Assembly: GCF_023347255.1 (NCBI RefSeq)
Contig: NZ_CP094466.1
Span: 1,922,001-1,986,000 of the forward strand
Reading direction: 5' to 3'
Source of the DNA: Faecalibacterium sp. I4-3-84
Lineage (GTDB): Bacteria; Bacillota; Clostridia; Oscillospirales; Ruminococcaceae
DNA: 64,000 bases
Position numbers and translations under genes: made by a program. Below, one piece after another: positions 17,163 to 25,217 of the stretch. Under the pieces are notes generated by a model. It saw only the letters and a list, made by a program, of their open reading frames with translations, had not been told where the DNA came from and did no database searches. Every line of letters begins with the position of its first letter. Within the stretch, counting starts at the first letter, position 1.

Positions 17163-18734
17163 ATGAAGACCATAAAACGACGTGCCTTTTGCAAGGCGGC
17201 AGCAGCTGCCGTGGCAGGCGTGCTGGCCCCGCACGCGGCGGCAGAGGCTTTGCTGCCGCAGGCTGTGGTGGGCAGCGCGGTGCCGGAGGATTACTACTCC
17301 TTTGCCTTCCGCAGCGACCACAGCGAAACAGATCTCTCCCACGATTTTTATTATACAGATGCCTTTTTTGAGAACACGGCGCTGCAGTACAGCCACAAGC
17401 TGGCACTGGCAACGCTGGGACTTGTGGCGGCAAGCGGCAGCACCTACCAGAGCGATGCGCTTTACTGGGTGGAGGGTGAAGCGGGCCGTGAGGACAGCAT
17501 TGCGGATGCCTACCAGAAGCTTGGCTTTGCCAATGCGGTCTATGTGGGCTACCAGTGCAGTCTGAACACCCCGGTGGATACTGCGGGCTGTGCTTTTGCG
17601 CAGAAAACACTGGTACAGGATGGCCAGCGCACCACCATTATTGCTGCCATGCTGCGCGGTGTCGGCTATGGTGCCGAGTGGGCCAGCAACCTGCATGTGG
17701 GCGAAGGCGGCGGGCACTATGGCTTTGTGACAGCAGCAGAGCATTTTTTTGAGGATCTGCAGGACTACCTGAAAAAAGCCGAGGCTGCAGCGGGAACGCT
17801 GGGCACCATCAAGCTCTGGCTGGGCGGCTACAGCCGCGGCGCGGCTGTGGCAAACCTGACGGCGGCGCGCATCCGGCAGCAGCTGCCGCAGATCGCGCAG
17901 GAAAATACCTTTGTTTACACCTTTGCCGCACCGGCGGCACTGACGGCAGCGGACCGCCCGGATCTGCAGGCGGACTACGACAACGACCACACTGCAGACG
18001 GCGGACTGAAAACGGATTGGGATGTAAGCAATATCTTCAACATCATTTCCAGCGGCGACATCGTGGCCCGCGTGATGCCGGAAGAGTGGGGCTACCACCG
18101 CAACGGAAACGACCGCTTTCTGCCCTCCACGGCGTACCAGAACGAGCTGGATGATCTGAGCATCATCGAGAGCCGGATGGGCGGCGTGCCGCTGCGGTTC
18201 GACCAGCTGGCCACAAAGGAAGATGTGGATTCGGTGGTCGCGGCGGCTCTGGCGTTCTGCAAAAGCGCTGCAAATTACCACGAAAAATATGAAGCTGCCT
18301 TTATGGATATGCTGCAGTGTGCCTTTACCCTCTCGGAGAAAGAGGCAGCCGAGGGCGTGATCCTGGACGATGAAGCTGTGACGGAACGGCTGCGCAGCAT
18401 GGAGAACATCCGCAAAATGTCGTGGACGAAGGTGCTGCGCTGCGTGATGATGGCTTCGGCCATGAGCAGACCCATTCTGGAGCAGGTGGGGGCCATCGTG
18501 CCGCTGCGGGCGCAGCAGGTGGTGGTGCCGGTGCTGGCGGTGGGTCTGTGCTACGAGGTGGAGAGCGATGTGCTGAAGCTGCTGGTGTACTACATCCTCA
18601 GCCTGATGAGCGTGAACAGCCCGGCAGACAGCGTTCTGCGTGCGGCATTCTGCCACTACCCGGAAAACTACATCACCCTGATGGAATATTACGACCCCGC
18701 CGAGCATGGCATGGAAGCCTATACCCGAAAATAA
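17163..18734 (+). CDS. Secreted alpha/beta hydrolase (lipase-like, GYSRG nucleophile elbow)
   Basis: A 523-residue protein with an N-terminal signal containing a twin-Arg-like MKTIKRRAFCKAAAAAVAGV, also readable as a plain Sec signal. The catalytic elbow WLGGYSRGAAVANLTAARI (Gly-x-Ser-x-Gly) lies near residue 225, followed by YTFAAPAALTA as in class-3 lipases and DUF2974 proteins. An Asp (SGDIVARVMP) and a later His (WGYHRNGND) are candidates for the triad. Substrate unknown; an extracellular esterase or lipase role is inferred. It follows the LysR gene but has its own promoter. The C-terminal 170 residues are helical and unrecognised. Confidence 0.75.
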   Translation: MKTIKRRAFCKAAAAAVAGVLAPHAAAEALLPQAVVGSAVPEDYYSFAFRSDHSETDLSHDFYYTDAFFENTALQYSHKLALATLGLVAASGSTYQSDALYWVEGEAGREDSIADAYQKLGFANAVYVGYQCSLNTPVDTAGCAFAQKTLVQDGQRTTIIAAMLRGVGYGAEWASNLHVGEGGGHYGFVTAAEHFFEDLQDYLKKAEAAAGTLGTIKLWLGGYSRGAAVANLTAARIRQQLPQIAQENTFVYTFAAPAALTAADRPDLQADYDNDHTADGGLKTDWDVSNIFNIISSGDIVARVMPEEWGYHRNGNDRFLPSTAYQNELDDLSIIESRMGGVPLRFDQLATKEDVDSVVAAALAFCKSAANYHEKYEAAFMDMLQCAFTLSEKEAAEGVILDDEAVTERLRSMENIRKMSWTKVLRCVMMASAMSRPILEQVGAIVPLRAQQVVVPVLAVGLCYEVESDVLKLLVYYILSLMSVNSPADSVLRAAFCHYPENYITLMEYYDPAEHGMEAYTRK

Positions 18735-18753
18735 AATCTCCGGAAATAAAAAA

Positions 18754-18870
18754 GAGGGACTGTTGCAAAATAAAAATGCGATAGCAATTTGCACAAAGAG
18801 ATAGCGCAAAAATCAGAAACCCGGAACCCTTTTTGAGCCATTTTGGCCCTGAGAAGGTTCCGGGTTTTTA
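18754..18870. other. Possible IS-end remnant plus hairpin
   Basis: GAGGGACTGTTGCAAAATA at 18754-18772 resembles terminal sequences of some insertion elements, but no transposase or matching second end is present. A hairpin with arms AACCCGGAACC and GGTTCCGGGTT (18819-18868) follows, ending in a T run, and would terminate transcription of the hydrolase gene. The stretch to about 18999 has no credible gene. Confidence 0.35.
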
Positions 18871-18999
18871 TAATTTTCCGGCGCAAGACCGGGCTGCCAC
18901 TCAAACGCCCCGCTGGGGCGTTCGTTGCTTCGCAAACGCGGTCTTGTTGGGGCGTGCGGAGCCACAAACCCTGCTTCTTACTATTTGGAAATTACATGA

Positions 19000-19383
19000 T
19001 TATGCACCACTGGGTCCACGAGAACTGACGCTCATCGGAGGCATAGAACTATAAAAAGATTGGCCGTTCACAGTGTTTTGAGTCAACCCAATCAAATCGA
19101 TCAACTGGCTCTCGTTATAGCGCTCTTGACAGTTATCCAGCACAGCGCATTGGCAGCTATATACACCACTATCGTTAGAGACAACTCCCTACCATTCAAG
19201 GTCTGCCAAAAGTTTTCCAATCTTCTTGCGGTCAAAGCGTATTTCTTTTTCCAAAAGGGACGAGCAAATTTGTGGAGCAGACATCGGTTTTTGCTTTAAT
19301 AGGAGAGCTAATGCTAATTCCTGTCCATGCAAACGGTGAAGCAAAAGACCTCTGCGAACCCAAATGTTCGATGCTTTTTTCAT
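19000..19383 (-). pseudogene. Small gene interrupted by an in-frame amber codon
   Basis: The ATG at 19383 has a near-perfect AAAAAAGGAGG nine bases upstream. The first 64 codons give a basic, winged-helix-like protein (MKKASNIWVRRGLLLHRLHG; MSAPQICSSLLEKEIRFDRK) that stops at a TAG at 19189-19191. The same frame then stays open for 62 more codons to a TAA at 19000 (includes CQERYNESQLIDLIGLTQNT). So an original product of about 127 residues seems split by one nonsense mutation, or is read through. The stretch is visibly less GC-rich than its neighbours, suggesting acquisition. Homology was not established; DNA-binding is a guess from the helix pattern. Confidence 0.5.
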
Positions 19384-19535
19384 AGCAAATGCCTCCTTTT
19401 TTAGATAGCTCGTTCACTTAAAATACGATTGATGTCCATTTGAAATTGCGCTCATTCACAATTGTTATGTTGACGTGAGTATATCATATTACACAATAAA
19501 AGACTACTGTTATATATCAGAACTTGCCCTTTTTC

Positions 19536-19574
19536 CTGCGTACGTGCGTACCGACCATGTACGGACGTACGCAG
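19536..19574. promoter_or_regulatory. Large inverted repeat, possible operator
   Basis: Arms CTGCGTACGTGCGTAC (19536-19551) and GTACGGACGTACGCAG (19559-19574) match at 15 of 16 positions around a 7-base spacer. There is no T run, so it is not a terminator. It lies about 150 bases upstream of the interrupted gene and could bind a dimeric repressor. Confidence 0.5.
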
Positions 19575-19614
19575 CGATTGACCCGAAACGCACAATATAG
19601 GGGGATGCAAAACA

Positions 19615-19652
19615 AAAGGCAGGGCACAGCGCCACGGTGATACCCTGCCTTT
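19615..19652. terminator. Hairpin, bidirectional terminator-like
   Basis: AAAGGCAGGG and CCCTGCCTTT arms around an 18-base loop, with A and T tracts on both sides. Confidence 0.6.
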
Positions 19653-19662
19653 GTTTATTGCT

Positions 19663-19832
19663 GTTCGAGTTCTGTACCGCTCACCACATTCTCAGACCGA
19701 ATGGTCGGGCGACATCTTTCTTGGTAGACATTCCTAGCCGTTGGGAACCGCGGGCTAAGCAAAGCCGCACTGTGGCTTTGCTTACGGCGCTATGCGCCGC
19801 CGCCCTGTTCGAGACCTGTACCGTCCACCACG
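19663..19832 (+). repeat. Two remnants of a tRNA 3' end, inverted relative to tRNA-Val
   Basis: GTTCGAGACCTGTACCGTCC continuing to 19832 differs at one position from the T-loop-to-CCA end of the tRNA-Val gene on the other strand. A more diverged copy (GTTCGAGTTCTGTACCGCTC) is at 19663-19687. Neither has the 5' half of a tRNA. They look like duplicated tRNA ends, as left by recombination or integration. Confidence 0.7.
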
Positions 19833-19865
19833 AAAAAAGTCCCCAGACCTTTTGGTCTGGGGACT
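19833..19865 (-). terminator. Terminator of tRNA-Val
   Basis: On the minus strand GTCCCCAGACC, loop AAAA, GGTCTGGGGAC and six T residues, directly after the tRNA. Confidence 0.88.
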
Positions 19866-19867
19866 CG

Positions 19868-19943
19868 TGGTGGACGGTACAGGACTCGAACCTGTGACCT
19901 CCTGCACGTCAAGCAGATGCTCTACCAGCTGAGCTAACCGTCC
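19868..19943 (-). tRNA. tRNA-Val (GAC anticodon)
   Basis: Acceptor GGACGGT pairs with ACCGTCC, discriminator A, encoded CCA. D arm GCTCAGCTGGTAGAGC. Anticodon stem-loop CTGC-TTGACGT-GCAG gives GAC. T arm ACAGG-TTCGAGT-CCTGT. Length 76 including CCA. Confidence 0.96.
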
Positions 19944-20104
19944 ATATTCTGTTTTGCCGAAATCAGCTTGATTATATTACCATACCTTCTGCCAAAAAGC
20001 AAGTGCTTTTTCAAAAATTGTAAAACTTTTTTAAAGGCAGGGGCGCTGACTGCCCTTTTTACGCGCCAGCGCACATTTGGCGGCGGCATGCGAAAGGTTT
20101 TCTG

Positions 20105-20133
20105 TTGCTCACACTGTTTTGTTGTGATATAAT
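20105..20133 (+). promoter_or_regulatory. Promoter of the ruvCAB operon
   Basis: TTGCTC at 20105-20110 and a perfect TATAAT at 20128-20133, spacer 17 bases, ending 42 bases before the ruvC ATG. Confidence 0.75.
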
Positions 20134-20175
20134 AATAAAGTTATAATAGGAATAGTATCGGAAGGTATTTGCAGC

Positions 20176-20688
20176 ATGAGAGTTTTGGGCATCGACCCCG
20201 GCTACGCCATCGTGGGCTGGGGCGTGGTGGATTACGCAGGCAACCGATTTGCGCCGGTGGATTTCGGTGCGGTGTGCACCGACGCGGGCGTGCCGTTCGA
20301 GCGCCGTCTGGACGAGGTGTATGCAGGCATCAAAGAGGTGATCGAGCGCACCCGGCCCGAGGTGCTTGCCATCGAAAAGCTGTTCTACCAGCACAATCAG
20401 ACCACGGTCATCGGCGTGGCAGAAGCCCGCGGCGTGATCCTGCTGGCGGCAGCGCAGGCAGGCCTGCCCATCTACGAGTACACCCCCATGCAGGTAAAGC
20501 AGGCTGTTACCGGTTACGGCAAGGCCGTGAAAAAGCAGGTGCAGGAGATGACCCGCGTGCTGCTGCATCTGCCCGCCGTGCCAAAGCCGGACGATACCGC
20601 CGATGCGCTGGCAATGGCCATCACCTTCTGCCACACCAACGGCAACCAGCTCAACCGCTTTGTCCGCCGTGTGGCCGGGCCGATCTGA
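20176..20688 (+). CDS. ruvC: Crossover junction endodeoxyribonuclease RuvC
   Basis: A 170-residue Holliday-junction resolvase of the RNase-H-like fold. The acidic catalytic residues are visible: Asp7 in LGIDPGYAIVGWG, Glu in AIEKLFYQHNQTT, and the paired Asp of KPDDTADALAMAI near the C-terminus. It cuts four-way junctions symmetrically at the end of recombination repair, acting with RuvAB. First gene of ruvC-ruvA-ruvB; ruvA follows after 107 bases. Length is normal for the family. Confidence 0.97.
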   Translation: MRVLGIDPGYAIVGWGVVDYAGNRFAPVDFGAVCTDAGVPFERRLDEVYAGIKEVIERTRPEVLAIEKLFYQHNQTTVIGVAEARGVILLAAAQAGLPIYEYTPMQVKQAVTGYGKAVKKQVQEMTRVLLHLPAVPKPDDTADALAMAITFCHTNGNQLNRFVRRVAGPI

Positions 20689-20795
20689 CCCTCTCACCGG
20701 TTCCGTCCGCCTGCAGCGGCGCGGCACCGGAGTTCTCCCGAAGGGCGAGCTGAACAGAGGAAAATTGGCCGACACAGAAACGGAGAGGGTTTTAA

Positions 20796-21407
20796 ATGAT
20801 CTACTGTCTGACAGGAAAAATCGTCAAAAAAAACATGAACGCAGTGGTGCTCAGCTGCGGCGGTGTAGGCTACTATGCCCAGTGCCCGGCCAGCGTGGCC
20901 GGGGCCTTGCCCGGCGTGGGCAAGGAAGCCACCATTTATACCGTGATGAGCGTCACCGAGAACGATGTGAGCCTCTACGGGTTTGCCACTGAGGAGCAGC
21001 AGGCCTGCTTTGAGATGCTGACCGCCGTGTCCGGCGTGGGGCCTAAGGTGGGCCTTGCCATCCTGAGCGTGATGGAGCCGGACCGCGTGGCACTGGCGAT
21101 CTCGGCGGGGGACCACAAGGCGTTCAAGGCGGCTTCCGGCGTGGGGCCGAAGCTTGCACAGCGCATCGTGCTGGAGCTGAAGGATAAGGTCGCCAAGGGC
21201 TTTGTGGACGGCATCTCGCTGGAGGATGTGGCAGGTGCTTTTGCCGACACACAGGCTTCTCAGGGCAGCAGTCAGGCCATTGCGGCGCTGGTGTCGCTGG
21301 GGTACAGCCAGAGCGAAGCAGCGCTTGCCGTTTCCAAGATCGACGCGGCATTGCCCGTGGAAGAGATCATCAAACTGGCCTTGCGCAGCATGGCAGGCAG
21401 GAGGTAA
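20796..21407 (+). CDS. ruvA: Holliday junction branch migration protein RuvA
   Basis: A 203-residue RuvA. The N-terminal OB domain (MIYCLTGKIVKKNMNAVVLS) is followed by two helix-hairpin-helix motifs (LTAVSGVGPKVGLAILSVM and KAASGVGPKLAQRIVLELKD) and a C-terminal domain III with the SLGYSQSEAALAVSKI helix that contacts RuvB. Tetramers hold the open junction while RuvB hexamers pump DNA. It ends three bases before ruvB. The ATG is preceded by GAGAGGG. Confidence 0.97.
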   Translation: MIYCLTGKIVKKNMNAVVLSCGGVGYYAQCPASVAGALPGVGKEATIYTVMSVTENDVSLYGFATEEQQACFEMLTAVSGVGPKVGLAILSVMEPDRVALAISAGDHKAFKAASGVGPKLAQRIVLELKDKVAKGFVDGISLEDVAGAFADTQASQGSSQAIAALVSLGYSQSEAALAVSKIDAALPVEEIIKLALRSMAGRR

Positions 21408-21410
21408 AGA

Positions 21411-22466
21411 ATGCAGGACGAAACTGCGCTGTACGGCGCAAAAATGATGCAGCCCGGCATGACGGCGGCGGACAGCGAGGAAAACAACCTCCGCCCGCAG
21501 CATCTGGAAGACTATATCGGGCAGGAAAAGGTCAAGCAGAACCTGAAAATTTACTTGGAAGCTGCCAAGCGGCGCGGGGAGCCCATGGATCACATCCTGC
21601 TCTACGGCCCGCCGGGTCTGGGCAAGACCACGCTGGCAGGCATCATCGCCAACGAGATGGGGGTGCAGATCCGCATCACCAGCGGCCCGGCCATTGAAAA
21701 GCCCGGCGACCTTGCCGCCCTGCTGACCAACCTGCAGGAGGGCGATGTACTGTTCATCGACGAGATCCACCGCCTGTCCCGTCAGGTGGAAGAGGTGCTG
21801 TACCCGGCACTGGAAGACTATGCGCTGGATATCATGATCGGCAAAGGCCCCAGCGCCCAGAGCATCCGCATCAACCTGCCGCGGTTCACGCTGGTGGGTG
21901 CCACCACCCGTGCAGGCCAGATCACCGGCCCCCTGCGCGACCGCTTTGGCGTGCTGCTCAAGCTGGAGCTGTACAGCCCGGATGAACTGAGCAAGATCAT
22001 CCAGCGCTCGGCAGGCATCCTCGACCAGCCCATCACGCCGGAAGGTGCTTACGAGCTGGCCAAGCGCAGCCGCGGCACGCCCCGCGTGGCAAACCGCTTT
22101 TTGAAGCGCATCCGCGACTTTGCCACCGTGCTGGGCGACGGCATCATCGACCGGGATGTGGCTCTGATGGGCCTCAAGCGGATGGACGTGGACGCACTGG
22201 GTCTGGACGAACTGGACCGCAGTATGCTGCGTGCGATCATTGAAATGTACAACGGCGGCCCGGTGGGTCTGGAAACGCTGGCGGCGGCCCTCGGCGAGGA
22301 ATCCGTCACGCTGGAAGACCTGTGTGAGCCGTATCTGATGCAGATGGGCTTTCTGACCCGGACGCCCCGGGGCCGCTGCGCAACGCGGCTGGCCTACGAA
22401 CATCTGGGCCTGAAAGCGCCGGAGACCGTTGCGCCCGAGGACAACGGGCAGCAGAGTTTGTTCTGA
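21411..22466 (+). CDS. ruvB: Holliday junction branch migration ATPase RuvB
   Basis: A 351-residue AAA+ motor. Walker A is [11 protein letters not shown] (about residue 65), Walker B is [10 protein letters not shown] (about 113), sensor 1 lies in [13 protein letters not shown], the arginine-finger region is GPLRDRFG, and the C-terminal winged helix binds DNA ([17 protein letters not shown]). It begins three bases after ruvA with AGGCAGGAGGT as RBS. The N-terminus ([20 protein letters not shown]) is typical. Followed by repeat R5. Confidence 0.98.
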   Translation: MQDETALYGAKMMQPGMTAADSEENNLRPQHLEDYIGQEKVKQNLKIYLEAAKRRGEPMDHILLYGPPGLGKTTLAGIIANEMGVQIRITSGPAIEKPGDLAALLTNLQEGDVLFIDEIHRLSRQVEEVLYPALEDYALDIMIGKGPSAQSIRINLPRFTLVGATTRAGQITGPLRDRFGVLLKLELYSPDELSKIIQRSAGILDQPITPEGAYELAKRSRGTPRVANRFLKRIRDFATVLGDGIIDRDVALMGLKRMDVDALGLDELDRSMLRAIIEMYNGGPVGLETLAAALGEESVTLEDLCEPYLMQMGFLTRTPRGRCATRLAYEHLGLKAPETVAPEDNGQQSLF

Positions 22467-22476
22467 GATAAACGGG

Positions 22477-22614
22477 CTTGCCCTCTCAGTCTCACTTCGT
22501 TCGACAGCTTATTCCCCCTTTTGGCTTCGCCATTTTCCCCCGGCCGGGGGAGGTGGCACGAAGTGCCAGAAGGGGAACAAGGTGGCATCGCGCAGCGATG
22601 ACGGAGAGGGCGAG
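22477..22614. repeat. Intergenic palindromic element R5
   Basis: Termini CTTGCCCTCTC and GAGAGGGCGAG. Contains CCCCCGGCCGGGGG and GGCACGAAGTGCC hairpins and the module GGTGGCATCGCGCAGCGATG shared with R2 and R6. It lies between ruvB and glmM. Confidence 0.88.
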
Positions 22615-22666
22615 GATGCTTACAATATTAAAACTTGCTTCTTTCTATAGAAAGTGGGGTATTATT

Positions 22667-24022
22667 ATGGGAAAATATTTTGGAACCGATGGTGTGCGCG
22701 GTGTTGCAGGCGCAGACCTGACCTGTGAGCTGGCAATGAAGATCGGCCGCGGCGCTGCTGCGGTGCTGACCGGCAGCACCGGCCACCGTCCGCGCATCCT
22801 GATCGGCAAGGACACCCGCCAGTCCGGTGATATGCTGGAAGCAGCCCTGACCGCCGGTCTGTGCAGCGTGGGTGCGGATGTGGAAAGTCTGGGCGTTCTG
22901 CCCACGCCCGCTGTGGCCTATCTGGTGGGTAAGTACAATGCCGATGCCGGCATCGTGATCTCTGCCTCCCACAATCCGATGGAGTTCAACGGCATCAAGA
23001 TCTTTGCCGGTACCGGCTATAAGCTGCCGGACGAGGTGGAAAACCAGATCGAAGTCTACATCGACAACGATTGCGCGGGCATTGAGCTGAAGACCGGTGC
23101 CGAGGTGGGCCGTGTGTACCGCCGCGATGACGGCCTGCAGGACTATGTGGATCACCTGTATGAGTCCATCCACGGCGACCTGACCGGCCTGAACGTCTGC
23201 ATCGACTGTGCAAACGGTGCTTCTGCCGCTGTGGCGCAGAAGCTGTTCCCCCGTCTGGGCGCAAAGTGCACCTTCATCGGCATTGAGCCTGATGGCCAGA
23301 ACATCAACAAGGGCGTGGGCAGTACCCATCTGGAAAATCTGGAAAAGGCCGTGGTGGAAGGCGGCTTTGACTGCGGCATTGCCTTTGACGGTGATGCCGA
23401 CCGCTGCCTTGGCTGCGACGAAAAGGGTCAGGAGATGGACGGCGACAAGATCATTGCCCTGCTGGCCATGACCATGAAGGAAAAAGGCCGTCTGGACGGC
23501 GACACCGCTGTGGTTACGGTCATGTCCAATCTGGGCTTCATCAAATATATGGAGAGTCAGGGCATCAACACCGAAAAGACCGCCGTGGGCGACCGCTACG
23601 TGCTGGAAAACATGCGCGAGAACGGGTTTGCCATCGGCGGCGAGCAGAGCGGCCATGTCATCCTGCTGCACCATGCCACCACCGGCGACGGTGAGCTGAC
23701 CGCCGGCAAGCTGCTCAAGCTGCTGGCTGAAAGCGGCAAGAAGATGAGCGAACTGAACGGCATCTACGCCCAGTATCCGCAGGTGCTGGTGAATGTGACC
23801 GCCAACGCCGCCCAGAAAAAAGCCTACAAAGAGGACGAAGTGCTGGCCGGTTTCATTGAGAACGAGCAGCAGAAGCTTATGGGCATGGGCCGCGTGCTGG
23901 TGCGGGTGTCCGGCACCGAGCCGAAGATCCGCGTGATGGTGGAGGGCCAGGATCTGGATGCCATCCACCGCTGCGCCGACCGCATCGTGGATAAGATCAA
24001 CAAGCGCATTCTGGGCCAGTAA
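22667..24022 (+). CDS. glmM: Phosphoglucosamine mutase
   Basis: A 451-residue alpha-D-phosphohexomutase that interconverts glucosamine-6- and -1-phosphate for UDP-GlcNAc and cell-wall synthesis. Ser101 in ISASHNPMEFNG is the phosphorylated catalytic residue, DGDADR near residue 240 binds Mg2+, GGEQSGHVI is the sugar-binding loop and RVSGTEPKIRVM the phosphate-binding loop. The protein starts MGKYFGTDGVRG as usual. The frame is open upstream through repeat R5, but the ATG at 22667 matches the family start. RBS (GTGGGGT) is weak. The methyltransferase gene follows 29 bases later. Confidence 0.97.
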   Translation: MGKYFGTDGVRGVAGADLTCELAMKIGRGAAAVLTGSTGHRPRILIGKDTRQSGDMLEAALTAGLCSVGADVESLGVLPTPAVAYLVGKYNADAGIVISASHNPMEFNGIKIFAGTGYKLPDEVENQIEVYIDNDCAGIELKTGAEVGRVYRRDDGLQDYVDHLYESIHGDLTGLNVCIDCANGASAAVAQKLFPRLGAKCTFIGIEPDGQNINKGVGSTHLENLEKAVVEGGFDCGIAFDGDADRCLGCDEKGQEMDGDKIIALLAMTMKEKGRLDGDTAVVTVMSNLGFIKYMESQGINTEKTAVGDRYVLENMRENGFAIGGEQSGHVILLHHATTGDGELTAGKLLKLLAESGKKMSELNGIYAQYPQVLVNVTANAAQKKAYKEDEVLAGFIENEQQKLMGMGRVLVRVSGTEPKIRVMVEGQDLDAIHRCADRIVDKINKRILGQ

Positions 24023-24051
24023 GAAACGGATAAAAGAGAAGGGAGGACGCT

Positions 24052-24927
24052 ATGCGCCCTGCAGATACCTGGAAAGACTATGAACTGCTGGATGCCACCG
24101 ACGGCAACCGTCTGGAGCGCTGGGGTGAGACCATCCTCATCCGACCGGACCCGCAGGTGGTGTGGAAAACGCCCAAGCAAAGCTCGCTGTGGGCAAAGGC
24201 AGATGCTGTTTATCACCGCTCCAATCAGGGCGGCGGCGAGTGGGAGTACAAGCGCCGTCTGCCCGAAAAGTGGAAGATCAGCTGCGGCGAGGGCGAGGAT
24301 AAGCTCACCCTCATCGTCAGCCCCACCGGCTTCAAGCACACCGGCGTGTTCCCGGAGCAGGCTGTCAACTGGGCATGGTACGCCAAAAAGATCCGTGCCG
24401 CGAACCGTCCGGTAAAGGTGCTGAACCTGTTCGGCTACACCGGCGGTGCCACGCTGGCCTGTGCGGCGGCAGGTGCCACCGTCTGCCATGTGGATGCCTC
24501 CAAGGGCATCGTGGCGTGGGGTAAGGACAATGCTGCGGCAAGCGGCCTTGCCGACCGGCCCATCCGCTGGCTGGTGGACGACTGTGCCAAGTTCGTTGCG
24601 CGGGAAAAACGCCGCGGCAACACCTACGACGGCATCATCATGGACCCGCCCAGCTACGGGCGCGGCCCCGGCGGTGAGATCTGGAAGCTGGAGGACTGCA
24701 TCTACGATCTCATCAGCCAGTGCGAAGAGGTGCTGAGCGATACGCCGCTGTTTTTTGCAGTGAACAGCTACACCACCGGCCTGTCCCCGGCGGTCATGGA
24801 GTATATGCTCAAAACAACGCTGGTGCCCCGCTTTGGCGGGCAGACCTCCTGCGACGAGATCGGCCTGCCGGTGTCCGCCACCGGCGGCGTAGTGCCCTGT
24901 GGCGCAACTGCCATCTGGGAAGAATAA
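24052..24927 (+). CDS. SAM-dependent methyltransferase, RlmI/RlmK-like
   Basis: A 291-residue class-I methyltransferase. Motif I is VLNLFGYTGGATLACAAAGA, motif II CHVDASKGIVAWGKDNA, and the target-base motif is MDPPSYGRGPGGEIWKLEDC, typical of 23S rRNA cytosine or guanine methyltransferases of the RlmI/RlmK group. The N-terminal PUA domain of RlmI is lacking; instead about 110 residues of a beta-rich domain (WKTPKQSSLWAKADAVYHRS) precede it. RBS AGAAGGGAGG. Likely an rRNA modifier, but the target is not defined by sequence. Followed by repeat R6. Confidence 0.85.
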   Translation: MRPADTWKDYELLDATDGNRLERWGETILIRPDPQVVWKTPKQSSLWAKADAVYHRSNQGGGEWEYKRRLPEKWKISCGEGEDKLTLIVSPTGFKHTGVFPEQAVNWAWYAKKIRAANRPVKVLNLFGYTGGATLACAAAGATVCHVDASKGIVAWGKDNAAASGLADRPIRWLVDDCAKFVAREKRRGNTYDGIIMDPPSYGRGPGGEIWKLEDCIYDLISQCEEVLSDTPLFFAVNSYTTGLSPAVMEYMLKTTLVPRFGGQTSCDEIGLPVSATGGVVPCGATAIWEE

Positions 24928-24941
24928 AAGAGGTAAACGGG

Positions 24942-25130
24942 CTCGCCCTCTCAGCTTCGCGTTGCTCAGCAGCTCCCCCAAAGGGGGAGCCCTTGGCAAA
25001 ACCGGAAACTTTGCCGTACTGCCAAGGCCTCTCCCTTTGAGGAAAGACTTCCCCCGCGCCGGGGGAAGATGTCACCGCAGGTGACAAAAGGGGGAGTGTG
25101 GCATCGCGCAGCGATGACGGAGAGGGCGAG
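24942..25130. repeat. Intergenic palindromic element R6
   Basis: Termini CTCGCCCTCTC and GAGAGGGCGAG. One of the longest copies: it carries the CCCTTGGCAAAACC...GTACTGCCAA module of R4, the CTTCCCCCGCGCCGGGGGAAG hairpin of R2 and R8, and GTGGCATCGCGCAGCGATG. It sits between the methyltransferase and ecfA1. Confidence 0.9.
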
Positions 25131-25217
25131 GCCGCTAAAAATAAACAAGCAATCAATTTCAATAGAATGGGGTACAGCCCCTTTCAGAGGGGCGCACCAC
25201 CAGAAAGAGAAACACAA

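Noticed and set aside
18754-18772. Complete insertion sequence starting at the GGGACTGTTGCAAAA end
   Set aside because: No transposase fragment or matching opposite end is found; kept only as a weak remnant.
19060-19299. Plus-strand 79-codon frame
   Set aside because: Opposite to the amber-interrupted gene, which has a far better RBS; starts with TTG and lacks a ribosome binding site.
25131-25217. Riboswitch before ecfA1
   Set aside because: Only one short hairpin is present; no recognisable aptamer such as TPP, FMN or cobalamin motifs.
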